64,000 nt of DNA from Terrimonas rubra (lineage in GTDB: Bacteria; Bacteroidota; Bacteroidia; Chitinophagales; Chitinophagaceae), in the NCBI RefSeq assembly GCF_042686025.1, contig NZ_JBHUOZ010000001.1, positions 1,798,001 through 1,862,000 on the forward strand. Reading direction: 5' to 3'. Shown here piece after piece: positions 49,997 through 58,786 of this stretch (positions within the stretch are counted from its first letter, which is position 1; each line of letters begins with the position of its first letter). Under the pieces are notes generated by a model that saw nothing but the letters and a program-made list of their open reading frames with translations, was not told where the DNA came from and did not search any database. The position numbers and the translations under genes are program-made.

Positions 49997-51901
49997 TTAT
50001 TTACTTAGTTCACTTAGTTCCAGCCAGCGTAATTCCTTTTCATCCAACAGGTCATTTATTTCCGTAATGCGGTTGGATAGTTTTTGCAGGGCCTCAAAGT
50101 CGGTTTCGCCGCCGCTCAGTTTATGTGTCACCAGGTCTTTTTCAATGTTCAGCTGTTTCATCTCCTTCTCCAGTGTTTCCAGCTCATGTTTTTCTTTAAA
50201 ACTTAAACGACGGGGCGGGGTAGCGGATGCAGTAGTTGTAGCCGGGACTGTTTCGGTCTTCGGCTCTTCTTTTTTAACCGGCTCTTTTTCTGTTTTATTG
50301 TTTTCCCTGTTCAGCAGGTCAATTCGGTATTGGGTATAGTTGCCGGGAAAGTCCCTTATTTCTCCTTCACCTTCAAATACAAAAAGGTGATCTACCAGGC
50401 GGTCCATAAAATAACGGTCATGCGATACAATTAACAAACAACCGGGATACTCACTTAAAAAATTCTCCAGTACACTTAAAGTAGGCAGGTCCAGGTCGTT
50501 GGTAGGCTCATCCAGTATCAGGAAATTCGGGTTACGGAATAATATGGATAATAAGTGCAGGCGTCTTTTTTCACCCCCGCTTAATTTACTGATATACGTG
50601 TATTGCTTGTCGGGATCAAACAGGAACAGTTGTAAAAACTGAGCGGCGCTCATGGTGCTGCCATCGGCTAAAGGGAAATGCTCGGCAATATCTTTTACAA
50701 ACTCAATTACCCGCATATCCTCTTTTATCACCAGGCCCTGCTGCGAGTAATTACCAAATACTACTGTATCACCAATATTTATCTTGCCGCTATCAGGCTG
50801 TTCAATTTGTTGAACAATATTGATAAAGGTTGATTTACCAGCCCCGTTTTTACCTACTACACCAACCCGTTCTCCTTTTGAAAAGGTGTAATCAAAACCT
50901 TTTAAGATAACTTTCTCCCCAAAATTTTTATACACTTTTTTCATCTCCACCACCTTGCCGCCCAGGCGGTTCATCTTCATCTGCAGTTCTACCTGCTGGT
51001 CTTCAATTTTTTGTTTGGCTTTCTTCTCTACATCGTAAAAATTATCCTGCCGGCTTTTACTTTTGGTGGTACGGGCCTTGGGTTGCTTGCGCATCCACTC
51101 CAGCTCTTTACGGTAAGTATTACGGGCTTTATCAATACTGGCCGATTCACTCTCTATACGTGCCGCTTTTTTCTCCAGGTAATTGGCATAGTCACCGGTA
51201 TGGGTGTATAAATTGCTGCCATCCATCTCCCATATTTCTTCGCAAACAGCGTCTAAAAAATAACGGTCGTGGGTAACCAGCAATAAGGTTACTTTTTCTT
51301 TATCCAGGTAATGTTCCAGCCATTCTACCATCTCCACGTCCAGGTGGTTGGTCGGTTCGTCCATGATCAGTAAAACATGTTTATGCTCAAACCCGATATC
51401 GATCAGGGTTTTGGCCAGTGCCACACGTTTACGCTGACCACCGCTTAAAGTATTTACCGGCTGGTTCAGTATATGGTGAATATTCAGCTTGCCGATGATC
51501 TGTTTTACCTTGGTATCAAAATCCCAGGCATTTAATTCGTCCATTCTGGAAATGGCATCGGTTAAGCGTTCTACATCTTCCGTTTCACCCAGGGCTTCAA
51601 ACTCGCGGATGGCTTTAATGGTGGGATGGTCATGAAAGAAAATATTATCCAGCGCCGATTTGGTCTCTTCAAAAATGGGGTCCTGTTCAAATAAAACCAC
51701 ATCCACATCCTTGTGTATCCATACTTTACCGTTATCAGCCGTTTCTTTGCCCGATAAAATACGTAACAGGGTCGATTTACCTGAACCATTCCTGGCTACC
51801 AGGGCAATTTTATCACCTTCGGAAATATGAAAGGATATATTACTGAACAAGGGCTTGATGCCGTAACTTTTACTCAAATTCTCTACCGATACATAATGCA
51901 T
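49997..51901 (-). CDS. ABC-F family ATPase (Uup-like)
   Basis: A 634-residue soluble twin-ATPase protein without membrane helices. First cassette: Walker A ARNGSGKST, signature NTLSGGQRKRVALAKTL, DEPTNHLDVEMVEWLE. A charged linker helix (AARIESESASIDKARNTYRK) acts as the interdomain arm. Second cassette: GKNGAGKST and SKLSGGEKRRLHLLSILF, DEPTNDLDLPTL. A C-terminal coiled coil (KHELETLEKEMKQLNIEKDL) as in Uup. ABC-F proteins act on ribosomes or DNA junctions. Start ATG 51901 (MHYVSVENLS), 4 nt after a perfect -7 element. Confidence 0.95.
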   Translation of the reverse strand: MHYVSVENLSKSYGIKPLFSNISFHISEGDKIALVARNGSGKSTLLRILSGKETADNGKVWIHKDVDVVLFEQDPIFEETKSALDNIFFHDHPTIKAIREFEALGETEDVERLTDAISRMDELNAWDFDTKVKQIIGKLNIHHILNQPVNTLSGGQRKRVALAKTLIDIGFEHKHVLLIMDEPTNHLDVEMVEWLEHYLDKEKVTLLLVTHDRYFLDAVCEEIWEMDGSNLYTHTGDYANYLEKKAARIESESASIDKARNTYRKELEWMRKQPKARTTKSKSRQDNFYDVEKKAKQKIEDQQVELQMKMNRLGGKVVEMKKVYKNFGEKVILKGFDYTFSKGERVGVVGKNGAGKSTFINIVQQIEQPDSGKINIGDTVVFGNYSQQGLVIKEDMRVIEFVKDIAEHFPLADGSTMSAAQFLQLFLFDPDKQYTYISKLSGGEKRRLHLLSILFRNPNFLILDEPTNDLDLPTLSVLENFLSEYPGCLLIVSHDRYFMDRLVDHLFVFEGEGEIRDFPGNYTQYRIDLLNRENNKTEKEPVKKEEPKTETVPATTTASATPPRRLSFKEKHELETLEKEMKQLNIEKDLVTHKLSGGETDFEALQKLSNRITEINDLLDEKELRWLELSELSK

Positions 51902-51905
51902 CCGG

Positions 51906-51913
51906 CAAAGATA
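51906..51913 (-). promoter_or_regulatory. -7 element abutting the ABC-F start codon
   Basis: Minus-strand TATCTTTG (perfect) with CCGG between it and ATG 51901; it predicts a leaderless mRNA and excludes the longer reading from 51922. Confidence 0.55.
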
Positions 51914-51957
51914 GTCAGGCAATTTGGTAAAGAAGACTAGTGGGATGAAATAATTGA

Positions 51958-52040
51958 TCCTGGCCTGTTGCCGATTTTTAGCTGGTCACCTGCATTAACA
52001 CCGGTCATCGTCCCTTGCGTCGCACTCTTTTACTGCACCA
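51958..52040 (+). repeat. Mosaic repeat fragment, TTGCGTCGC variant (G)
   Basis: The ~218-bp gap 51902-52119 has no gene apart from the promoter. It contains GGTCATCGTCCCTTGCGTCG followed by CACTC (52003-52027), a decayed copy of the family core. Confidence 0.55.
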
Positions 52041-52119
52041 ACACGGGGCATCAATAAAACCTGTTTGACAATATATATCGTCAGGTCTGTGGCAAAAATT
52101 CGGTTGCTAACGACTGGGC

Positions 52120-53034
52120 TTAAAATTTTTTACCAATATTTAATCTTAATTGGCTCATAAAAGGAAGGTCATCATACTTATAGGGCTCCCCGTCAAAAAT
52201 GAAAGGTTTGTTCTGAAAAATATAACGTCCGCCAAATGAAAAATCTAAACCGATATAATAATTATTTTTAAACGTGTAACTGAACTGTACTGCCAACGGC
52301 GAAATATATAATTCATTTTTATTTTCTTTTCTCATTTGTTTATTGGAGGAGACAGAGAACTGCCTGTATAAAGTGCTGTTAACAAAAGCAATATCGGTGC
52401 CTAACGCAAAACTAAATGGCCTTTGTTTAAAAAAATAAATTCTGTGACCAATAATGGCTCCAAATGCCGGCCTGTTTAAACTTATCGTTGGCGCAATACG
52501 TAACCCGAGCATACCCCTGTAAACTAACCTTTCATAAGTGGGTTGTAAAAATATGACATACTGAGAGGGTGTTTTGGTAGAGCCTAATACATCAATAGTT
52601 AAATCGAATGTACTAAGAGAAGTATAGGATAAGCCTACCGATACAATATTTTTAACTGTCCTTAGTTCCTGGAGCCTTTTTATTTTATTATAATTTTTAT
52701 AAATAAATTGAATCGTATGTTTCTGGTGTTCATCGTATAAAATTTTTTCTACCGATAAAGCATCTAGTTCTGCCTGGTCAGGCCGTTTAATCATTTTCCC
52801 GTCAGCAAGGATCTTTTTATCCTTTTCGGTAAGATGGAAGTTTTCGTATGGGACATAACTTATTTCTTTTGCAAAATAGACCCTGGCCAACTTAACAATT
52901 AAGGTGTCCCCCTGTGGTTTTTTTGGGGTGGGTTTTAGTATTAAAGTATCCTGTGCCGGTAATGCCAAAGGGGTTAATAATAAACATAAAACCGGCAGAT
53001 ACAATCTTACCAGGGATAAAGAGTTGGCTAGCAT
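52120..53034 (-). CDS. Outer-membrane beta-barrel-like protein, unknown function
   Basis: A 304-residue exported protein. Signal peptide (MLANSLSLVRLYLPVLCLLLTPLALPAQ), then a soluble segment (~28-130) and a C-terminal half of alternating amphipathic strands (FAKEISYVPYENF, NIVSVGLSYTSLSTFDLTID, YYIGLDFSFGGRYIF), ending with SQLRLNIGKKF, as expected of an outer-membrane barrel. No named family recognised. The 41-codon start region has no clear promoter. Confidence 0.78.
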   Translation of the reverse strand: MLANSLSLVRLYLPVLCLLLTPLALPAQDTLILKPTPKKPQGDTLIVKLARVYFAKEISYVPYENFHLTEKDKKILADGKMIKRPDQAELDALSVEKILYDEHQKHTIQFIYKNYNKIKRLQELRTVKNIVSVGLSYTSLSTFDLTIDVLGSTKTPSQYVIFLQPTYERLVYRGMLGLRIAPTISLNRPAFGAIIGHRIYFFKQRPFSFALGTDIAFVNSTLYRQFSVSSNKQMRKENKNELYISPLAVQFSYTFKNNYYIGLDFSFGGRYIFQNKPFIFDGEPYKYDDLPFMSQLRLNIGKKF

Positions 53035-53084
53035 GTTTATAAGGTTTTCAGCATGACCGCAGAATACTCATAAACGATGCAGCA

Positions 53085-53735
53085 TCAGGACGCAAAAAAA
53101 TATATAAACAAACAGATTAATATTACTGCTGTTATTACTAAAAAAGGCAGTGATTTTTCAAATAAATTTTCCAGTTTTTTTTCCCGCACCATTTTTTGTA
53201 ACAAAGTTTGTGGCGTATTACCGGTATTTATTTTTTGTAAAACGGGAACTAAGGGATGAAAGTTTTTATAGTTCAATAACTGTGTCATTTTCAGCACAGT
53301 GGTAAGGATCGTATCATTGATATCCGTTTCGTTAAAGGCGTTTAGCTTTTCAATATGATCGGCAGTGAATAATTGTTCAATTGCATGTGTTATTACTATC
53401 TGGTTGGCGGGGTTACTGCTGTTTAATAAGAAAAACTGTTTTTCGAGTATGATACATTTTTGCAGTACACTGACCGGTGTTAGCACAAAACTGCTGTTCT
53501 TTATGCCGCCGCTTTTTTTAAGCCACCTTTCATTATGATACTCGTCCCGCCGGCTGGTATTGGTAAGGGTTTCGTAAGCCTCTTTAACCGCATCAAAATA
53601 AGCCCTGGCATAAGGGTCGTTATTCGTCTTGTCAGGATGATATTGCTGTACCAGCCTGCGGTAAGCTTTTTTTATTTCTTCCTGTGTGGCCGATGGCGCT
53701 AATTCTAGTATTGTATAATGATCATTCTGTTGCAC
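53085..53735 (-). CDS. Tail-anchored J-domain (DnaJ) protein
   Basis: A 216-residue protein starting with GTG. The J domain (residues ~5-70) is intact, with HYTILELAPSATQEEIKKAYRR and the essential HPD in VQQYHPDKTNN. The middle (~75-190) is a helical region of unknown fold. One C-terminal helix (FLVITAVILICLFIYFFAS) would anchor the protein in the membrane, leaving the J domain in the cytosol to recruit DnaK there. A perfect -7 TACATTTG lies 6 nt before the GTG. Follows the hydrolase gene by 26 nt. Confidence 0.88.
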   Translation of the reverse strand: MQQNDHYTILELAPSATQEEIKKAYRRLVQQYHPDKTNNDPYARAYFDAVKEAYETLTNTSRRDEYHNERWLKKSGGIKNSSFVLTPVSVLQKCIILEKQFFLLNSSNPANQIVITHAIEQLFTADHIEKLNAFNETDINDTILTTVLKMTQLLNYKNFHPLVPVLQKINTGNTPQTLLQKMVREKKLENLFEKSLPFLVITAVILICLFIYFFAS

Positions 53736-53741
53736 AGGTTA

Positions 53742-53749
53742 CAAATGTA
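53742..53749 (-). promoter_or_regulatory. -7 element abutting the J-domain gene start
   Basis: Minus-strand TACATTTG (perfect), 6 nt before GTG 53735; predicts a leaderless or near-leaderless transcript. Confidence 0.5.
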
Positions 53750-53761
53750 GCACCTCAGCGG

Positions 53762-54625
53762 TTAGCTTTTTTTGCCGTTAACATATTTTTCAAAAAAGTT
53801 AATGGTGCGTTGCCAGGCCAAAGTGGCTGCTTCCTTATTGTAACGCGTAGGTGCGGTATCATTATGAAAAGCATGGTTCACATTTTCGTAAACATATTGT
53901 TCATACGTAACACCGGCAGCTTTTAAGGCTGCTTCATAGGCATCTTTACCTTCGTTTACGCGGGTATCCAGGCCGCCGTAATGTAACTGTACTGCTGCTT
54001 TTATTTTAGCCACATCTTCCGTTTTTGGTTGGCGGCCATAAAAGGCAACTGCCGCTTTTAAATCCGGTACATTCACTGCTAATGTATTGGCCATGGCCCC
54101 GCCCCAGCAAAAACCAACACAGCCATAATTGCCGTTGGTATCTTTCCGGGTTTTGAGATAGTCAAATACTTTTATAAAATTAGCATTGCTGTCTTCCTGT
54201 TTTAGTTCCTGGAATTTTGTGCGGGCCTCATCTTCATTGGCCGGTGTGCCACCAATAGGTGCCAGTGCGTTGGGGGCGATGGCTAAAAAACCTGCTTTGG
54301 CAACTCTGCGTGCAACGTCTTCAATATGTGCATTCAGTCCGCGGTTTTCATGTATCACCACAATCGCCCCATATTTCCCTTCTTTTTTCGGGCGTGCTAC
54401 ATACGCCGACATGGTACCATTAACACCTGCATAGCTAATGGTTTCGGTAAACAGGTCCTCATCATTGGTAATGGCAGCATTGGTACCATTTACTTCAATG
54501 GAAGGTAATATGGCTAATGCGGTGGCCATACTGCCGGTTAATAACGCTAATCTTTTTATAAACGAACTCCTGCTAAGGGGCTTGTGGGTATACTCGTCGT
54601 ACAAATCAATTATGCGCTGATCCAT
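53762..54625 (-). CDS. Dienelactone hydrolase-family protein, exported
   Basis: A 287-residue alpha/beta hydrolase. The N-terminus (HKPLSRSSFIKRLALLTGSM) looks like a Tat-type or membrane leader. The catalytic triad is visible: Cys in GCVGFCWGGAM, Asp in HYGGLDTRVNEG, His in ENVNHAFHND, the Cys-Asp-His set of dienelactone hydrolases. Oxyanion/entry segment IVVIHENRGLNAHIEDVARR is typical. Substrate not inferable. Downstream J-domain gene is close behind. Confidence 0.92.
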   Translation of the reverse strand: MDQRIIDLYDEYTHKPLSRSSFIKRLALLTGSMATALAILPSIEVNGTNAAITNDEDLFTETISYAGVNGTMSAYVARPKKEGKYGAIVVIHENRGLNAHIEDVARRVAKAGFLAIAPNALAPIGGTPANEDEARTKFQELKQEDSNANFIKVFDYLKTRKDTNGNYGCVGFCWGGAMANTLAVNVPDLKAAVAFYGRQPKTEDVAKIKAAVQLHYGGLDTRVNEGKDAYEAALKAAGVTYEQYVYENVNHAFHNDTAPTRYNKEAATLAWQRTINFFEKYVNGKKS

Positions 54626-54654
54626 GGTTGTCAGATTTTGTACTAAGTTAGGTT

Positions 54655-55018
54655 ATATTTTGGTAAGGGGGTAATTGGCAGTTGACAATGGACAGTTGAC
54701 AAGTGACAATGGGGCAATAAGCAATTGGCAAGAACATGCTCATTACGTATTACTCACTTTTCACTGCCGATTAACGAAACGGAGGATGAACGGAGCGTCG
54801 CAACAGCAGTCCGATCAGGGAACTGCAGCCGGTAACAAACTTATAGTATGCAGTATCAAGTATTTAGTATAGAGAAGGAGAAGCCGATACAGCAGCCCAA
54901 CCTTAAAACATCTTGAACATTTGAACTTCATGAACCCGCTTACAATAACCTTGAACTTTTGAACCTTTGGAACCTTTTTTCGTCTCGACAACCTTAAACA
55001 GTAAACTTTAAACTGTTT
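54655..55018 (-). repeat. Mosaic intergenic repeat, copy D (inverted, longest)
   Basis: The 543-bp gap 54626-55168 holds no gene. In reverse complement it repeats copy A: AACTGTCCATTGTCAACTGC words, CCAATTGCTTATTGCC, the GCAGTGAAAAGTGAGTAATA stretch, the core GTTGCGACGCTCCGTTCATC (54784-54803) and GTTACCGGCTGCAGTTCCCT (54814-54834), then ATACT and TTCAAAAGTTC word blocks. The last ~150 bp before 55169 are the promoter region with a near -7 CATATTTG (55109-55116). Confidence 0.88.
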
Positions 55019-55168
55019 TCCATTAAATGTTAAAGATTTTTACCAAAAGTTTTGCTAACACTTGGTAGTTATAACATTTTTATGCAACTAGATGGAATGA
55101 TATTAGCTCATATTTGTGTACGACAATAACGTTTTACAAAACATTTTTTAACCCTAAATAAGAGAGCC

Positions 55169-56572
55169 ATGAAACGGATACTTACAAATACAATGATGGC
55201 AGTAGGTTTGGTAATGGGTAGCATATTTGCTACAAAAACGCAGGCGCAGGTATCGGTGCAGGCAGAAGTGAGCTATCAAACATTTTATGATGAGCTGAGT
55301 CCTTATGGTACCTGGATTGATAATCCGGAGTATGGCTATGTATGGGCTCCGAACGTAGGCGCCGATTTCCAGCCCTACAGTACCAATGGTAACTGGGTAT
55401 GGAATGACCAGTATGAATGGATGTGGGCCTCCAATTATTCATGGGGCTGGGCGCCGTTTCACTATGGCCGCTGGTTCATGGATCCTTTCTATGGATGGAT
55501 GTGGGTACCGGGTTATGAGTGGTCGCCGGCCTGGGTAGCCTGGCGTGATGGTGGCGATTATTATGGCTGGGCACCTATTCGCCCCGGCTTTAGCATCAGC
55601 ATAGGTTTTTCCAGTTATAACCCGCCGATCAACTACTGGAGCTTTGCTCCCCGCAGGTATATTGCATCGCCACGTATTTATGACTATTGCTTACCACGTA
55701 GCCGCAATACCACGATCATTAATAATACAACCATCATTAACATAAACAACCGTACCCGTGTTAATAATAACTACTTTATTAATAATGGTCCGAGGCGTAA
55801 TGATGCAGAACGTTATACCGGTCGTATCCGTTCGGTAAGGTTCAACGAGGTGAACCGCCCCGGTCGTAATGAAGTGCGTGGTAACCGTATCAATGTGTAC
55901 CGGCCAAGTATCCAGCAGAATAATGACCGTAACCGTATTGCACCCCGTAATGTTGAACGTTATGACAGGGAGAATGCAAGCAACCGTAACCGCACCATGA
56001 ATAACAATAATGGCCGCGTAAGTGACCGTAACAACGACAACCGTAATAACCGGACCCTTGATCGTAACGACAGGACCAATAACAACGACCGTACTGCCGC
56101 TGACAGATTTAATAACCGTAACAATGCGGACAGGAGAGTTGACAGGACAAATGATAATAATGTAATCCGTGACAGGCGTACAAGAGATGCAGAAGCCACA
56201 AACAGGAATAGCGAAAACCGTGCGGCCAATGGCAATAATCTGCCCACCCGTCGTTACGAACCTAATAACAACAATAACAGGCAACCGGGTAATGCAGAAC
56301 CAAGGCAGCCTCAGCGCAGGATGGAAACCATGCCGGATAATAACAGGAACAGGGAACGTACTAATTTTGAACGTCCCCAAACACAAAGAAGAATGGAACC
56401 TTCTGTACAGCCTCGCCAGCAGCGGACGATGGAGCAAAGACCTTCGGAGCAAATGCGTAGTCCAAGGCAGGAAGCACCACGCCAGCAACAAATGCAGAAC
56501 CGTGGTGGTGGCAGGTCAGGTGGTAATGAAGGTGGTGGCGGCCGCAGATCCGAAAGACCCGGAAGAGGTTAA
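55169..56572 (+). CDS. DUF6600-type Trp-rich exported protein with Asn/Arg-rich tail
   Basis: A 467-residue exported protein. Signal peptide (~1-27), then a Trp/Tyr-rich domain (~30-150) made of repeated aromatic turns such as WVWNDQYEWMWASNYSWGW, PFYGWMWVPGYEWSPAWVAW and YYGWAPIRPGF, typical of the DUF6600 family. Residues ~185-467 are low complexity: Asn/Arg-rich (RNNRTLDRNDRTNNNDRT), ending in Gln/Gly/Arg-rich sequence. The tail is strongly basic and probably disordered; it may bind RNA, DNA or anionic cell-wall polymer. Function unknown. Confidence 0.85.
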   Translation: MKRILTNTMMAVGLVMGSIFATKTQAQVSVQAEVSYQTFYDELSPYGTWIDNPEYGYVWAPNVGADFQPYSTNGNWVWNDQYEWMWASNYSWGWAPFHYGRWFMDPFYGWMWVPGYEWSPAWVAWRDGGDYYGWAPIRPGFSISIGFSSYNPPINYWSFAPRRYIASPRIYDYCLPRSRNTTIINNTTIININNRTRVNNNYFINNGPRRNDAERYTGRIRSVRFNEVNRPGRNEVRGNRINVYRPSIQQNNDRNRIAPRNVERYDRENASNRNRTMNNNNGRVSDRNNDNRNNRTLDRNDRTNNNDRTAADRFNNRNNADRRVDRTNDNNVIRDRRTRDAEATNRNSENRAANGNNLPTRRYEPNNNNNRQPGNAEPRQPQRRMETMPDNNRNRERTNFERPQTQRRMEPSVQPRQQRTMEQRPSEQMRSPRQEAPRQQQMQNRGGGRSGGNEGGGGRRSERPGRG

Positions 56573-56599
56573 TAAATAATGAACTGTGAAAACTAAACT

Positions 56600-56622
56600 A
56601 AAGCCCCGCAAGGGGCTTTTTT
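56600..56622 (+). terminator. Rho-independent terminator after the DUF6600 gene
   Basis: Stem AAAGCCCC/GGGGCTTT, loop GCAA, T run. Confidence 0.93.
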
Positions 56623-56718
56623 GTGTTTGGTATAAATTGCGGCGCTTAAGGCAGAGCAAGTTTCTTTCCTAAAAACCATCTTATTAGTATTACATTCGTT
56701 AACCTAAATGCTACTTTT

Positions 56719-58461
56719 TTGAAAATACTCTGGAACTACCTGAAACCGCATCGCAAACTCATCATCCTGTCACTGGTACTAGCAGGTGTTGCCCAGTTAC
56801 TCCTGTTATTGGATCCGCTGATATTCGGAAAGATAATTGATGATTATGCCACTAACCCCGGCGATAAGACCGAACCGGAGTTGGTAAAAGGAGTGGTGTT
56901 CTGGTTATTAATTGCCGTTGGCATTGCACTGGCATCCAGGTTAATAAAAGCTTTCCAGGATTATGTAATGCGGCTGGCCGTGCAGAAATTTGGCATGCAG
57001 ATATTTAACGATGGCTTAAAGCAAACCCTGCGGTTATCATTTGTGGAGTATGAGAACCAGCGTAGTGGCGAAACCTTATCTACCCTGCAAAAAGTACGTA
57101 CCGATACGGAACGGTTCATCAACTCGTTTATCAATATCCTGTTTTCCTCCATCATTGGTGTGGGGTTTTTAATATGGTATGCCATTACCAAACACTGGTT
57201 ACTGATACCGGTGTTTTTAATCGGGGTGGTGGTGTTAGGTGGTTTAACCGGTTTGCTAAGCAAAAAAATAAAAACGCTGCAACGTTCTATCAATAAAGAA
57301 ACCAACCAGATGTCAGGAGCTATCACCGAGTCACTGCGGAATATAGAACTGGTAAAAAGCCTGGGACTTACTTTCCCGGAAATTAGAAGGTTAAGAGAGC
57401 ATACGCAAAAGATATTTGACCTGGAGATGATGAAGACCCGGAAAGTGCGCACCCTGTCTTTTTTGCAAAGCTCCGCCCTCACCCTGTTGCGGCAATCCAT
57501 CTTATTTATTTTGCTATGGCTGATATTCAGGAACGTATTGACCACCGGTGAGCTGATCAGCATGCAGTTTATATCTACTACCATTTTCGGGCCTTTGCAG
57601 GATCTGGGCAATATTATTATTTCTTACCGCGAAGCGGAAGCATCTATACAGACCTTTGATAAGTTAATGCACAAACCTGTTGAACAAAGACCGGAAGCGC
57701 CTGTTGAACTGGGTAAGCTGCAGCAGATACAATTTGAAGATGTTTATTTTAAACACCAGACAGCAGATTATAATGCCATTGACGGGATCAATTTCACTGC
57801 TAAAAGCGGTGATACAATAGCGTTTGTTGGCCCATCTGGTTCCGGTAAATCAACCCTGGTAAAATTGCTGGTGGGTTTATACCGCCCGGTTGAAGGAACC
57901 ATTCATTTTAATAATGTACCTGCCGAAAATATCCGCTATAATGAAATGCGCCGCCAGATTGGCTTTGTAACCCAGGAAACACAGTTGTTCTATGGAACCA
58001 TCAGGGACAACTTACTGTTTGTACAACCCACAGCAACCGATGAAGAGCTGATCGATGCCATGAAAAAAGCATCCTGTTATAACCTGTTACAAAAAACGGA
58101 TAAAGGCCTTGATACGGTACTGGGTGAAGGTGGCATGAAACTGTCCGGCGGTGAAAAACAAAGACTGGCTATAGCCCGGGCTTTATTACGTCAGCCCAAG
58201 CTGCTGATCTTTGATGAAGCCACTTCGGCCCTGGACTCGTTAACGGAAGAAGCCATTACAGAAACAGTGAAAAATATTGCCGCACAGCGTGATCCTATTA
58301 CCATTATGATCGCTCACCGCTTGTCGACCATTATGTATGCCGATGTGATTTATGTGCTGGAAAAAGGTAAGATAGCCGAACAGGGTACACACCTGGAGCT
58401 GGTGGCTAAAAAAGGGTTGTATTATGCCATGTGGCGGCAGCAGATAGGTGAGAGGAGGTAG
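56719..58461 (+). CDS. ABC exporter, ATP-binding/permease fusion (MsbA-type)
   Basis: A 580-residue half-transporter starting at TTG. Six-helix ABC membrane domain (~10-310), then the nucleotide-binding domain: Walker A VGPSGSGKSTLVKLL (~369), Q-loop QIGFVTQETQLF, signature MKLSGGEKQRLAIARALL, Walker B LLIFDEATSALDSLTE and H-loop MIAHRLSTI. Homodimeric exporter of the MsbA/multidrug group; the substrate is not inferable. The TTG start is used because the closest ATG (56708) runs into a stop. Confidence 0.94.
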   Translation: MKILWNYLKPHRKLIILSLVLAGVAQLLLLLDPLIFGKIIDDYATNPGDKTEPELVKGVVFWLLIAVGIALASRLIKAFQDYVMRLAVQKFGMQIFNDGLKQTLRLSFVEYENQRSGETLSTLQKVRTDTERFINSFINILFSSIIGVGFLIWYAITKHWLLIPVFLIGVVVLGGLTGLLSKKIKTLQRSINKETNQMSGAITESLRNIELVKSLGLTFPEIRRLREHTQKIFDLEMMKTRKVRTLSFLQSSALTLLRQSILFILLWLIFRNVLTTGELISMQFISTTIFGPLQDLGNIIISYREAEASIQTFDKLMHKPVEQRPEAPVELGKLQQIQFEDVYFKHQTADYNAIDGINFTAKSGDTIAFVGPSGSGKSTLVKLLVGLYRPVEGTIHFNNVPAENIRYNEMRRQIGFVTQETQLFYGTIRDNLLFVQPTATDEELIDAMKKASCYNLLQKTDKGLDTVLGEGGMKLSGGEKQRLAIARALLRQPKLLIFDEATSALDSLTEEAITETVKNIAAQRDPITIMIAHRLSTIMYADVIYVLEKGKIAEQGTHLELVAKKGLYYAMWRQQIGERR

Positions 58462-58690
58462 AGGAATGTTCAAGAGGTTTAAAAGGTTCAAAAGTTCAAA
58501 TGTTCAAATGTTCAAGGTTATCGTAAGCGGTTCATGAAGTTCAAATGTTCAAGATGTTGAAGGTTGGCGTGTTATATCGGCTTCTCCTTCTCTATACTAA
58601 ATACTTTATATTGCATACTATAAGTTTGTTACCGGCTGCAGTACTACTATCATCGTCTGTTGCGTCGCACACTTGTGCACCTGTAATTTT
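58462..58690 (+). repeat. Mosaic intergenic repeat, copy E
   Basis: The 325-bp gap 58462-58786 has no gene. It starts with GGTTCAAAAGTTCAAATGTT-type words, then TCTCTATACTAAATACTTTA words, GTTACCGGCTGCAGTAC and the variant core TCGTCTGTTGCGTCGCACAC (58654-58673). A terminator hairpin follows at 58716. Confidence 0.85.
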
Positions 58691-58715
58691 ACGCAGCATT
58701 TTACATAAACTCATA

Positions 58716-58754
58716 AACAAAAAGCTGAACGGATTATCCGTTCAGCTTTTTGTT
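58716..58754. terminator. Near-perfect terminator hairpin, ABC exporter / MFS convergence
   Basis: Eighteen-base arms AACAAAAAGCTGAACGGA and complement around loop TTA, T-rich on both strands. Confidence 0.92.
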
Positions 58755-58786
58755 TTATAATGTTTCATCGTTCTTCCGATGCTGGT

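Noticed and set aside
55691..56491. A 266-residue minus-strand ORF opposite the DUF6600 tail
   Set aside because: Produced by the biased Asn/Arg-rich codons on the other strand.
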